This document shows positions 1-9,600 of a stretch of 64,000 nt of DNA, piece after piece. A model generated the notes under the pieces. It was not told the origin of the DNA and did no database searches. It saw only the letters and a list, made by a program, of their open reading frames with translations. How positions within the stretch are numbered: the first letter of the stretch is position 1; the number at the start of each line of letters is the position of its first letter. The DNA is taken from contig NZ_JBHRSK010000013.1 in NCBI RefSeq assembly GCF_042643245.1, forward strand, positions 62,001 to 126,000. Reading direction: 5' to 3'. The position numbers and the translations under genes are program-made. The stretch comes from Acidimangrovimonas pyrenivorans (GTDB taxonomy: Bacteria; Pseudomonadota; Alphaproteobacteria; Rhodobacterales; Rhodobacteraceae).

Positions 1-1185
1 AGCGACCTGCTTCTCGCCCAGCGTCTCCTGGGACGACCCGGGTCCGCGTTACTGCTGTTCGACGAGATGGACGATCTCTTGGACCGCAATTCCTTCGCCG
101 CGATCTTCGGGCTGCGTCGGGGCACGGGCCGGTCGAAGATACATCTGCACCGCATTCTCGAGACCAACCCGCTGCCGGTGCTGTGGACGATCAACGACAT
201 CTCCGACTGTGACCCCGCCTTGCTTCGAAGAATGTCGCTGTCTCTCGAGATCCGCGCGCCCGGTCCGAAGGTTCGAGAGCGAGTCTGGCGGCGACTGGCC
301 GAACGTGAGCGCCTCGACCTCGGCGAGGGTGCGGTCCGGCGGCTGGCGCGGGATGTTGCCGTGCCCCCGGCGCTTGTCTCGGGGGCGCTGCGGGTTACGC
401 GCCTGACTGGAGGTGGGGAGGACGACCTGACTCTGGCGATAGAGGCGGCAGCAAAGGCGCTGGACGGTGGGCGGCGGAGGCCCCCGTCGCCCACGAAAGG
501 CGCCCCGTTCGATGCAGAGCTGATCGAGGCGGACCTTAATATTCCCGCGCTCGTCACGCGGCTCCGGGATGCAGATGCGGACCGCGCCGTCTCGTTCTGC
601 TTCCATGGACTGCCCGGCACCGGCAAGAGCGCGCTTGCCCGCCATCTGGCAGAAGCGATGGAACTGCCCGTAATCCAGAAGCGGGCCTCGGACCTGCTCT
701 CGAAATGGGTGGGCGGTTCCGAGCGCAATATCGCGCGCGCCTTCGAGCAGGCCTGCGACGAAGAGGCCTTTCTGATCTTCGACGAGGCGGATTCCCTGCT
801 GGGAGATCGCAGCCGCGCCGCGCACGGCCACGAGATCATCCAAGTCAACGAGATGCTGACCTGGATGGAAAGCCACCCTTTGCCATTCGCCTGCACCACG
901 AACCTTGCCGCGAGGCTCGATCCCGCGACGCTCCGCCGCTTCACCCTGCGCGCCGAGCTGAGGCCGCTGGGCGGCGCGCGGCTGACACGGGCCTTCGAGA
1001 CGTGGTTTGCCCGACCCGCGCCGGAGGACCTGCTCGCGATCGAGGGACTGACACCGGGGGACTTTTCCGTGGTCGCCCGTCGCCTGGTCCTACTCGGGCC
1101 CCGGGGCGCCGAAGACCTCGTGGAACTTCTGCGCGAGGAAGTGCGGGCCAAGGGCATGAAAGCTTCCCGAGTGGGATTTCATTGA
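1..1185 (+). CDS. Tandem AAA+ ATPase, 5' end missing
   Basis: The frame is open from base 1, so the true start lies before the window. Two AAA+ modules are visible. The first is represented only by its Walker B LLLFDEMDDLL (about nt 49-81) and a lid region. The second is complete, with Walker A GLPGTGKSALA (about nt 607-639) and Walker B FLIFDEADSLL (about nt 770-802), then a sensor-like ATLRRFTLRAEL stretch. Proteins of this layout use ATP to remodel proteins or load nucleic-acid effectors. It is the first visible gene of a plus-strand cassette with a PD-(D/E)XK nuclease-like gene, an unknown gene and a WYL regulator, which suggests a defence role. That role is inference; no named system was recognised. 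Confidence 0.8.
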   Translation, partial: SDLLLAQRLLGRPGSALLLFDEMDDLLDRNSFAAIFGLRRGTGRSKIHLHRILETNPLPVLWTINDISDCDPALLRRMSLSLEIRAPGPKVRERVWRRLAERERLDLGEGAVRRLARDVAVPPALVSGALRVTRLTGGGEDDLTLAIEAAAKALDGGRRRPPSPTKGAPFDAELIEADLNIPALVTRLRDADADRAVSFCFHGLPGTGKSALARHLAEAMELPVIQKRASDLLSKWVGGSERNIARAFEQACDEEAFLIFDEADSLLGDRSRAAHGHEIIQVNEMLTWMESHPLPFACTTNLAARLDPATLRRFTLRAELRPLGGARLTRAFETWFARPAPEDLLAIEGLTPGDFSVVARRLVLLGPRGAEDLVELLREEVRAKGMKASRVGFH

Positions 1186-1213
1186 CTAACCTGCAGGTTG
1201 AAGGGGGAAGCTC

Positions 1214-1939
1214 ATGCTCAAGGCTGTTGCGCAAGGGAAATCCGGAAGCCTGCTGAAACGGTGGGCCGAGGGGGATCATGCGGTCAAGAGCCGCCCGCAA
1301 GAGGATCTGGTCACCTCGGCGGTGTTCGGCAATCTCGACCTGCTTGCCGAGCCGGATCGGCGGGAGGCGCTGAGGCTTCTGCTCGGCGAGGAGGCGTGGA
1401 AGGCATTTGCCCCCCCGAAGGGCGCAACGATCAGGATCGAGCTCTGGCGCCAGGGCCTGACGGCTCCGGAGGACGGCACGAAAGTGGAGCCCGATCTCCT
1501 GCTGAAAGCAGGAGAACGGACTGCGATCGTCGAGGTGAAATGGTATTCGGCCCTGTCCGAGGACCAGCTGGGTCGCCAGCTGCGTGCCGTCCAAGGGGCG
1601 GGGCGCGAAGTCTGCGCGATCCTCCTGCTCGGCCTCCCGGGCGATCTCCGTATTGAGGGTGTCAAAGCAAGCGCGCGAACATGGCGCGACGTGGCGCGGG
1701 CGCTGGGCGACCCGTTGGCACAACCGAACACGCCGCTTGGTCACTGGAAGTCCATGGTGGGCGCATTCTTGGCAGCAACGGAACGCGGCGCCGTGTTCCA
1801 CGGCTTCGGGGGGCTCGAGCTCACGCCGGTCACCGGCGTGGAATATCGCTTCAGGTGCGGCTCATGCCCGCCTTGGTTCGAAAGGAATCTCCTCGAGGTG
1901 ACCGAGGTTTCTTATGTGTGGAAGGGGAGGAAGAAATGA
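1214..1939 (+). CDS. PD-(D/E)XK nuclease-like protein
   Basis: The protein has 241 residues. Its centre carries a nuclease-type core: EPDLLLK, about 10 residues, then AIVEVKWYS (about nt 1486-1547), matching the D...ExK pattern of restriction-like endonucleases. It is followed by a helix with QLGRQLRAV, as expected for the QxxxY-like part of Cas4/RecB or Mrr-type folds. The start ATG at 1214 has a purine-rich GAAGGGGGAAG upstream. The stop overlaps the next ATG (ATGA), so the genes are translationally coupled. It is probably the nuclease effector of the AAA+ cassette. The target and specificity cannot be read from the sequence. Confidence 0.65.
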   Translation: MLKAVAQGKSGSLLKRWAEGDHAVKSRPQEDLVTSAVFGNLDLLAEPDRREALRLLLGEEAWKAFAPPKGATIRIELWRQGLTAPEDGTKVEPDLLLKAGERTAIVEVKWYSALSEDQLGRQLRAVQGAGREVCAILLLGLPGDLRIEGVKASARTWRDVARALGDPLAQPNTPLGHWKSMVGAFLAATERGAVFHGFGGLELTPVTGVEYRFRCGSCPPWFERNLLEVTEVSYVWKGRKK

Positions 1940-2607
1940 CGCAGTCCGACGAGGAAAAGGCCCGTATTCTCTGGCATTCGGCCAAGAATGTCTTTGCTTC
2001 CTACAAACATCTCGATGCCTTGTATGGGGCCGTCGATGAGAACTTTTGCGAGATTTCGTTCAAACATGACGGTGACAATTTCACCGGCGATCAATCGAAT
2101 TGCCCCAAGGACGGCCACTTTGACAGCGACTGGGTGAACTTGGTCTGGAGCAGCCACGCCAATTTGCGTGCGCAAAAGAAGAAGGGGCGGCCAAAATTGG
2201 TTGGAACGGTTTCTGCACATCTCATGCTTGCGGATGGGGGTGACGCAGATCTTGCGCCGGACTGGACCTGGCGCGGTCAGCCCTGCCTGATCGCCGGCTG
2301 GCACGAGGAGGGGTCCAGGATGGCCTCTGAATGGGACGATGGGGGCTACTGGACAGTGGACTGGTTTGACCCGACCGACGAAGACAGCACCGGGCACATC
2401 TCAGCGGGAGGTAAGTGCATTTGGCGCTACAAGGATGAAATGGGCTTGGATTTGAAGACTGGCTTCTTCGTAGTCCCGATCTTCGACCTCACCAGCGAAG
2501 AAGATCTCGAAAAGCACGTCTTCAAGCCCTTGATAAGGCTTTTCCAGGGCGCCTCCGAAGACGACGCCTTCCCTGAAGACAGCCCCGCCGTCCGCACAGC
2601 CAAGTGA
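1936..2607 (+). CDS. Uncharacterised cassette protein
   Basis: The protein has 223 residues, is acidic and rich in Trp and Asp, with no signal peptide, membrane segment or recognised motif. The start ATG at 1936 overlaps the previous stop and has GGGGAGGAAGAA just upstream, which is much better than starts further 5' in this frame. The stop overlaps the GTG of the WYL gene. Stretches such as SDWVNLVWSSHANLRAQ and the C-terminal EEDLEKHVFKPL look like a folded globular protein. Its fixed place between a nuclease-like gene and a regulator suggests that it is an obligate component, possibly a sensor. No function is assigned. Confidence 0.6.
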   Translation: MTQSDEEKARILWHSAKNVFASYKHLDALYGAVDENFCEISFKHDGDNFTGDQSNCPKDGHFDSDWVNLVWSSHANLRAQKKKGRPKLVGTVSAHLMLADGGDADLAPDWTWRGQPCLIAGWHEEGSRMASEWDDGGYWTVDWFDPTDEDSTGHISAGGKCIWRYKDEMGLDLKTGFFVVPIFDLTSEEDLEKHVFKPLIRLFQGASEDDAFPEDSPAVRTAK

Positions 2608-3593
2608 CAGAAAACCCGCGCAAGCTCGGCATCGTGCAGCATATCGAGCTTGCCCTGCGCCTTGCCGCCACCTCCGAGGGCTTGACGATCGACGAGATCG
2701 CCGAGGAATTCGAGGTCAGCCCGCGCACGGCGCAGCGGATGCGGGCCGCTCTCGACACAGTCTTCGAGATCGAGGCGTTGAAGGACGGAACCCGCCTGCG
2801 CTACCGGCTGGCGCAGCGGCTCGATCCTGCATTGGTAGCGCCGTCTCGGGCCGAACTGAGCGAATTGGCGCTCGCCGCCCGGGCGTTGGCGGACAGTGGG
2901 CAGGAAAACCGCGCGCAGGTGCTCGAGAGGCTCCACAAGCGCTTGCTCGCTGCGCTGCGCCAGCGCGACAAGCTCCGCCTCGCCCCGGATCTCGAACTCT
3001 TGGAACAGCGCCAACTGCCGATCATTCCCGCTGGACCGCGCGCGCCTGGTGCGCCGGGAGTTGTCGCGGCTTGCCAACAGGCGCTGCTCGCCGACTGTCT
3101 GTTAGGTTTCGACTATACTTCTCCGCGCGGCTACCGGCTCCACGAGGTTGCCGTGCGTGGCTTGCTCGTCGGTGCGCGCTCCTACCTTGTGGCCGCTGGG
3201 AACGACTGGGGTGATCCTATGCTTTTCCGCATCGACCGGATTTCGGGCCCACGGGTCACCGAAGCGCCTGCATGGCCTGACACCACGTTCGATCTTGAAG
3301 CTTTCGCGGCGCGCTCTTTCGGCGTGTTTCAGGAAGATATGCAGGACGTTGTTCTGCGTTTCGACGCGGTGATCGCCGGCGAGGCTCGGGCTTTCCGCTT
3401 CCATCCCGCCCAGATGGTTCAGACACTTCGGGATGGGCGTGTAGAGGTGCGTTTCGAGAGCGGAGGTCTTCTCGAACTTGCGCAACACCTGTTCACATGG
3501 CGCGGCATGGTGGAGGTGGTTTCACCTGAGGCTCTGATCGAGATGTTCAGGACGGAATTGGAGACCGCACTGAAACGCCTGCCCGATAAGTAG
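2604..3593 (+). CDS. WYL-domain transcriptional regulator
   Basis: The protein has 329 residues. The N-terminus is a winged helix (TIDEIAEEFEVSPRTAQRMRAAL, about residues 24-48 in short form). The middle is a WYL-type fold with LHEVAVRGLLVGARSYLVA and a FRIDRI turn (about residues 175-213). The C-terminus resembles the WCX dimerisation part. The GTG start at 2604 overlaps the preceding stop. WYL proteins bind nucleic acids or nucleotides and commonly repress phage-defence loci (BrxR and CapW types). Being last in the cassette is unusual, since such regulators normally precede it. The residues of the W-Y-L triplet are not conserved exactly here. Confidence 0.85.
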   Translation: MTENPRKLGIVQHIELALRLAATSEGLTIDEIAEEFEVSPRTAQRMRAALDTVFEIEALKDGTRLRYRLAQRLDPALVAPSRAELSELALAARALADSGQENRAQVLERLHKRLLAALRQRDKLRLAPDLELLEQRQLPIIPAGPRAPGAPGVVAACQQALLADCLLGFDYTSPRGYRLHEVAVRGLLVGARSYLVAAGNDWGDPMLFRIDRISGPRVTEAPAWPDTTFDLEAFAARSFGVFQEDMQDVVLRFDAVIAGEARAFRFHPAQMVQTLRDGRVEVRFESGGLLELAQHLFTWRGMVEVVSPEALIEMFRTELETALKRLPDK

Positions 3594-3701
3594 GCCCCCT
3601 CAGCAGAATGTGAGGGGGATCATGATACGAAACCTACTGATTTCGTGATTGAAGTGGACCGAAGACTTGTCGCGCAGTGCCAATGCGGAGTTTGGAAGAG
3701 T

Positions 3702-4268
3702 ATGTTTGGACTTGGAAAGAAGGATAGGAACGGCAAGCAGGTTCGCTTGGAACACCGCGGAAAACACGTTCGAGCCAGTCGCACAGGAGGCGTGGCTGTG
3801 CGTGCAGAAAAGCGTGTCGGGCGCGTAAACTTGACCGCCAATTCGGCCCACGGTTTTCGTGCGTCAACCCGCGTTGGGAACAATACTCGGGTTGCCCTAC
3901 AGGATGGTAGAGTTCAGTTGATCGGTCGCTACAGAAGGGGACCGTTCCAGATCAACTTGGCGAAGAGCGGCTTCAGTTTCTCGGCGCCAAGCAAGCATGG
4001 CACGCTGAACCTGACAAAGCCCCAATATTCGAGTTTCAGGATGTTCGGCCTCCATATAAGGGGGCGTCGGGCAGCGCGGCTAATGCTGCTCTATTTGGGG
4101 GCGCGGCTGGCATGGATGGCGCTCAGCATCATCCTTATGGCAGCGATCTGGCTGATCAACTTGGCCTTGCAGGTTATGTGGCTGGTCTTGCTGCCGCTTA
4201 TCTCCGTTCTCGATAGGCGAGCTAATGAAGTGCAGACCGCACCAGAAACTGACGATGGTGCGGCCTGA
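3702..4268 (+). CDS. Small membrane protein, DUF4236-like N-terminus
   Basis: The protein has 188 residues from ATG 3702, chosen because GGAAGAG lies just upstream; a GTG at 3645 is possible but has no ribosome site. The first 120 residues are basic and beta-rich, with RRGPFQINLAKSGFSFSAPS recalling the K-S-G-x-S motif of DUF4236-type proteins. Residues about 130-175 form one long or two short membrane helices (IILMAAIWLINLALQVMWL). It follows the WYL gene by 108 bases and may belong to that cassette as a membrane effector, or be separate. The family assignment is tentative. Confidence 0.55.
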   Translation: MFGLGKKDRNGKQVRLEHRGKHVRASRTGGVAVRAEKRVGRVNLTANSAHGFRASTRVGNNTRVALQDGRVQLIGRYRRGPFQINLAKSGFSFSAPSKHGTLNLTKPQYSSFRMFGLHIRGRRAARLMLLYLGARLAWMALSIILMAAIWLINLALQVMWLVLLPLISVLDRRANEVQTAPETDDGAA

Positions 4269-4274
4269 GAACAG

Positions 4275-4448
4275 CTATTCCGCAGCTTCCTGCGCTGCCG
4301 CCTGCTCCTGTCCAGATGGATCGAACTCTTCTGAAAGCAGACGCAATAGGCAGGCCTCGATTTGAGGCTGCACCTCCTTTACCCATTCGAAGACCTGGTC
4401 AGCGATTTCTGCGTTTTTCTCGGCATCCAGTGAACCTGTGCAGCTCAC
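4275..4448 (-). CDS. 57-codon ORF or detached KAP C-terminus
   Basis: A GTG at 4448 overlaps the TGA of the KAP gene (GTGA) and opens a 57-residue acidic, helical ORF ending at 4275 (SLDAEKNAEIADQVFEWVK, then VQPQIEACLLRLLSEEFD). It reads like real protein. It could be a separate small gene coupled to the NTPase. The same frame is also open well into the KAP gene, and an extra base in the A5 run (T5 at 4523-4527 on the plus strand) would join it to KAP. In that case it is the true KAP C-terminus, cut off by a frameshift. The GTG has almost no spacing from the AAGGA sequence, which slightly favours the second reading. Confidence 0.5.
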   Translation of the reverse strand: MSCTGSLDAEKNAEIADQVFEWVKEVQPQIEACLLRLLSEEFDPSGQEQAAAQEAAE

Positions 4449-6337
4449 TCCTTGTGGCGCGAGCGTAACCGACTGTCGGGAACGATCCGCCCCGATGAGG
4501 AAACGCAGCTTGCCGCCTGCAATTTTTCGAGTTCGCCACGACGCTTTTGCAGGAACTGGAAGACTTGCAGCGCATCCCCGTCCTCTGATGTTGTGCTTTC
4601 GATGCGCAGCGGGGCCGAGGGACGGTTTGTCATGGTGAATTGGAGGACATCCGTCGGCAGGGTATCGAGTTTTCGGATCAGGTGCGGAGAAGAATGGGTT
4701 GCGCGCATCCCGCTCTTCTGAGGGTCGAAGACGCAGCCCGTTCCGGCGATCGTCTTTCTAAACCGTTCCCAATACTGGGCGCGGTCACGCTTCTCCTTAG
4801 ATTTGTCGTCTTCAGCCGAGGCGGCGAAAATACCGTCTTCGCTGGCCGCAACGGCGGTAACAGCCGTCATTTTCAGGCCCGTAATCATGAATTCGGCAAA
4901 GGTTTCATCGTCAGTGCCATTAAGGATCTGCTCCTTGATTTCCGACATCAGGCTGAATGCTTCGGGCAAGCGGTTGCGATCCCACTTTTTCAGCCAAACA
5001 ATGCGGAACAGGGCTTGGGCCCAAGGCTCTTCGGATTCAGCAAGATGGAATTGCATCGCGCGATTGAGTGCAGTTGCGATCTTCGCATCGTCCTCTACAT
5101 CCGCCGTCATGCGATCGGCGAACTCCTCGTCCCATTGCGAAAAGTCCGGCTCGCGCAAGAGCAGGTCATAGATCCGAGGGAAGCTGATCTGGAAACAGAC
5201 GAGCGCAAAGACCAGACGACGAAGTTGCGCGGTTTGCAGTGAGATCTTCGTCGTCGACCTGTCTTTCTTTCCCCCGTTATCGTTGTCGCCAACCTCGAGT
5301 TCAGCCTGCAGTCGAATGAGCGAAAGGGCATTGATCAGACGTTTCATGGAGCGGGGGTTGTAACCCAGCGTCAGCTTGACCACTCGGGCAAGTGTTCCGT
5401 CCTCGAGGTAGAGGTTCCTTTCCGATGCTCTGAAATACTCAATATCCAGCAAGTGCTTGGTGAGATAGTTATCCAGTTTGTAGCGTGCCATCGGCATCAT
5501 GAAGGGCAACTGGATGATCTTGTCGAAGAAAGCGCGGAACTCCCACTCGTTGTCTTCGGTCTGCTCTCCGAATTTGTTCTTCAAACCTTTCACCACGACC
5601 TGGTAGTCGATCGCGAGGACGAACACGCAGTGTTCGAGTGTAAAGATGTTCTTGAGCAGTTCGAGAACCATCACCGCAACGGCAGGTTCAAGTCGGTCAA
5701 GGTCATCGACGAAGATGACGAAACGTTCGACTTTGTTCGTATCTCGATTGACAACCGATTCAACGATGTCGGCGAGTGACTCCCGCAACTGCTTGATCTT
5801 GTTGACCTTGCGTCCTGAGATAAGGTCTTCGGCTACTTGCGCTCCAGCCGCCCCCGCTGCCAGGCCGGCTCCCACTTTGAGCGCGCTCTGGGCGAGGCCG
5901 GCAAGGGCGGATTTGGCGCGTTCCGCTGTCTTGTAGCTACCATCGACCTCGGTGACAGCCTCAATGATTTCTTCGATGATGGACAGCAGGCATTCCTCGG
6001 GCGAACGCAGCAAGGAATGTTCCCAGGTGTTAACCCAGATCGTCTTGTATCTGTCCTTGCCCAGCAAAGTTCCCGTGCCGCGCTGCGCAACTTCGCTTTC
6101 TTCAATTTCCTCGCGGATCATGTTGAGAAGCGAGGTCTTGCCTGAACCCCATTCGCCCTGAATACCAATGGTCAGAGGAGTGTCGCAGCGGCGGATGAAG
6201 CCTGCGAGCGAATTGGCATAGGTTCCCGTCTCCAGACTATCCGGGTTTTCTTTCTTCTGGAGCTTTGCCCGAGGAACGACCTTTCCATCTTTGACGACAG
6301 ATTTGATTGGTTCGTCAGCGACAGAGATCTTCGACAT
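4445..6337 (-). CDS. KAP-family P-loop NTPase
   Basis: The protein has 630 residues from ATG 6337; a TTG six codons upstream is less likely. Walker A is GEWGSGKTS (residues 61-69) and Walker B FVIFVDDLDR (206-215), the form typical of KAP ATPases. Between them is a Gly/Ala-rich hydrophobic stretch (LAGLAQSALKVGAGLAAGAAG, about 145-165 in parts) that may be a membrane hairpin, as in many KAP proteins. The C-terminal half is helical. KAP NTPases occur in animals and in bacteria, where they are common on mobile and defence islands and probably act at the inner membrane face. The last 28 residues are Arg- and Ser-rich and may be out of frame; see the ORF at 4275-4448. Base composition is AT-richer than in the region after 22 kb. 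Confidence 0.85.
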   Translation of the reverse strand: MSKISVADEPIKSVVKDGKVVPRAKLQKKENPDSLETGTYANSLAGFIRRCDTPLTIGIQGEWGSGKTSLLNMIREEIEESEVAQRGTGTLLGKDRYKTIWVNTWEHSLLRSPEECLLSIIEEIIEAVTEVDGSYKTAERAKSALAGLAQSALKVGAGLAAGAAGAQVAEDLISGRKVNKIKQLRESLADIVESVVNRDTNKVERFVIFVDDLDRLEPAVAVMVLELLKNIFTLEHCVFVLAIDYQVVVKGLKNKFGEQTEDNEWEFRAFFDKIIQLPFMMPMARYKLDNYLTKHLLDIEYFRASERNLYLEDGTLARVVKLTLGYNPRSMKRLINALSLIRLQAELEVGDNDNGGKKDRSTTKISLQTAQLRRLVFALVCFQISFPRIYDLLLREPDFSQWDEEFADRMTADVEDDAKIATALNRAMQFHLAESEEPWAQALFRIVWLKKWDRNRLPEAFSLMSEIKEQILNGTDDETFAEFMITGLKMTAVTAVAASEDGIFAASAEDDKSKEKRDRAQYWERFRKTIAGTGCVFDPQKSGMRATHSSPHLIRKLDTLPTDVLQFTMTNRPSAPLRIESTTSEDGDALQVFQFLQKRRGELEKLQAASCVSSSGRIVPDSRLRSRHKE

Positions 6338-6606
6338 ATGGGGAAGCCTTCTCAATTCGGCGTTGCGGTCGGTTGGGAGTATTCGCCTGAGCTTATCCGG
6401 GGTCAGCGGAGAGACACCAGAGTCTTGAGATCAAGAAAATGCGGGATTTTTTCGATTGAACCCCTCGGACCTTCACGTAGCGCGCAGCTCAGACGATACG
6501 GTCGTCGGCGGGCAGCGCACTTCTAAAGCACGTAAGGCGCCCATACCAAATGCCAGCCGCTCGCGCTCAAAGAATGACCTTCGCGCCCTGGAAGCGATGC
6601 TTAGGA

Positions 6607-9600
6607 TCAGGCAGGCGAGATGTCTGCAATGGCCGGATCGAAGATCACTTCCAGCAGCCCGTGATCAACCCAGAAGACGGCAACACCTTGCAGGGGATGG
6701 CCGGGGGCGATCTGTGGGACCAGTCCGGCATAGGTCGAGAGCTGGGGCCAGTAGGCCCCCAAACCCTGGCCGGTTCCACCCGACTTGTGGTCGACCAGCA
6801 GGCAGCCCCGGGTGCCGAGGGCCAGGAGATCAATGGTCCCGGGAATCTCGGCACCTTCCGGCGATCGCCCGAGAACCGGGATTTCGCACTGCAGGTCGCT
6901 GTAGCCTTGCTCTGTCAGCCATGACTTCAGCGCTGCGGCGCGCTCCGCGACACGGGCAAGCGTTGTCTCGTCGAGGCCTGTGGCCTCAGGGAGGGTGGGG
7001 CCCAGGTCAGGGCGCGTGAGGTAGGTGCGCAGTGCGAGGTGCAGTGCCGTGCCCCGGGCCGCGTTGCTGGCCGTCTCGGGCCAAGCCGGTCCGAGCGCAA
7101 CTGCCTGGCTGGCGGGGGCAGCCCCTGGGGAAGTTGCCTGCGAGGGTTGCAGGCGCCATGGGGTCAACGGAATGGCAGGCAATGGCGTGGCTGCGCCAAA
7201 ACGCGCCGGGTTGGCCATGTGGTTCTCACCATACACCGTGACTTCGGCATGCTCGGGCAATTCCCTGACAACTGCCGGGCAGTTGGTCTCGCCGATCCGT
7301 AGACCATCTCGTCCAATCTGTGGCGCGCAGGCATCCTCGAACACATGAAAAAGACAACTCGCCTCGGGAGCCTCGTCATCCCGTGGCTTCAGGAATGAGG
7401 GCCACTCCAGCACCAGTCGATCGCGTGCACGCGTCAAGGCGACATAGAGCAGGTTGCGCGTATTAGCTTCGAAATCCGGGCGGCGATCCTCGATGAAGCG
7501 GGCCTGCACCTCGGGCGCCGCGAAGGCAGGGGTATGGATCAACCTGGCGGAGGCCAGCACTGCCCCCATGTCGTCTATCCGGTCCAGGGCATCGAAGCGT
7601 GCCGAGGTCGTGCCCGGTCGCTCCTCGATATGATTGTCGAATTCCGCCACGACGGTGATCGGCCATTCGCGGCCCTTTGCGGCGTGCCATGTAAGGATCT
7701 CGACCGCTTCTGCGCTGTCGGCTGAGGGATCAGGGCGGCGGTCGAAGTCGCGCTCGTCCGCTCGCGCCTCCAGCCAACCGAGGAACACCTTGGCTGTCTC
7801 GCCGTGAAACCCTGAGGCTGCCTTGAGGTCGCGATGCGCGGCCTCGAATTCTGCCGCCTCGGCCTCGAGGCGTAGGAGGTCGGCACGCGCTTGCGGGCCA
7901 TCGGACAGGCGTTCCGCCCAGGCACGAAGGCCTGACATCTCGAGCACTTGGTCGAGGGCGACCGAAACCGGTAGGCGGGCAAGGGCGTCTGACAGCCCGG
8001 CCAACTGCATGAGCATGGGGTCGTCGGCGAGACTTCCGTTGATCTGGGCGGCAAGCGCGACCTGTAGGTCCAAGGGATCGGGGCCGAGCGTTCGAAGCAC
8101 GAGACCAGAGTGGATGTCCGCCGGGTTCGCAGCGAAGGAGAGTGCGGCGCGCGCGGCCTGAATCACGGGGCTCTGTGCCCAGCCATCTTCGGCGATGCGC
8201 ACGGGCACGCTTCGTGCGCGCAACTCGTCAGCATAGCGGGCGGCGGTCGCATGGCGGCAGACCAGAAGCGCGATATCTGACGGTCGGGCCTTACGGATCG
8301 CTTTCGTCTGCCGATCCGTAACGGTTTCGCCATCCTTCAGGAGCAGTGCGATGCGCTCGGCAACATGCTCATGCGGTTTGGAATACTTCCTGACCCCGCG
8401 TCCCTTGACCACGTTCAGCACTTCAAGGGCTGGACCATCGACCGCTTCGCGCGTCGGCGTCAGCGGATTGTAGCCCTCTCCGAACAACCCCGCACCAACG
8501 GCATTTACGAACGCCATTACCGCGGGTGTTGAACGCCAGTTGCGATCCAGAGGCTGCACCGAGCCGGGGTTTGCTTCGGCCAGGGCAGTGGACAGACGCG
8601 GATCGGCCCCTTGGAACCCCATGATCGACTGCTTGACATCTCCCACGAGCAAAGTGCGTGGCGCAAGTTGGCCAAGTTGCCAGAGCAGCGCGAATTGCAC
8701 CGGGTTGGTGTCCTGGAACTCATCGATGATAACGCAGTCGATTTCGTCCAGAACCGCCTGCCGCACCGCCTGGTCTTTGCGCAAGAGCCGCTCCGCCCCG
8801 GTGATCATGTCGGCGAAATCGATTAGGCCCAGCGCCTTCTTTCGGTCCTCATAAGCTCCCATGACTTCTTGCGCGCAGGCGATCAGGCATTCGAGATGGA
8901 GCTTCGAGTCGGCCAGTGGCCCAGGGTGGCGCGGCAGCAGGTTCGCCGCTTCCATGATCGCGGTAGCGCAATCGTCGTAGCCCTCTGGCGTCTTACTCCT
9001 ACTATTCGACACGAAAAGCTTGCGCAGCGATTGCCACAGGCCCCAGTCGCGGTCCAGCAGCCCCGGATCCCGCGCCACCATGCGAAAGAGCGCGAGGTTT
9101 TTTTCCAGCGTCTCGCGCGGGCCCTTGGCCGTGACGGTATCGAGCCCCCCGTCCGGAAAGGCCGTCAGCATTGTCTGAACCGCGCGATCGAGTGCTGTGC
9201 GCGCGGCCGTGAGGTCGGTGAGAGTTGGGCCATAGATCGCTTCCAACCGCGCCAGCCCCGGTTCGATCAGGCCTGGATCGAGACCCTTGTCACCGAGCCC
9301 GCGCAAGAGGTCGACCATTGATAGGATCCGGCCGCGAAGCGAGTCCTCGATCGTCTCGCCCTTCTGCCAGTTCGGCTGGTAGCCGAAGCGCTCCGGGTCC
9401 GCCTTGATGGGGTCCAAGGATTTCGCATGGGCCAAGGCTTGGCGGATGAGCAAGTCCCGCTCAGGATCGGCAAGATGGCGTGGCTGGGGCGATACTCCCG
9501 CAGCAAACGCGTGTTCGGTCAGGATTCTGAGCCCCAGCCCATGAATGGTCGAGACATAGGCGCGCTCGACTGCCAGCGCCTCGGTGACCAGCCCGTCGGC

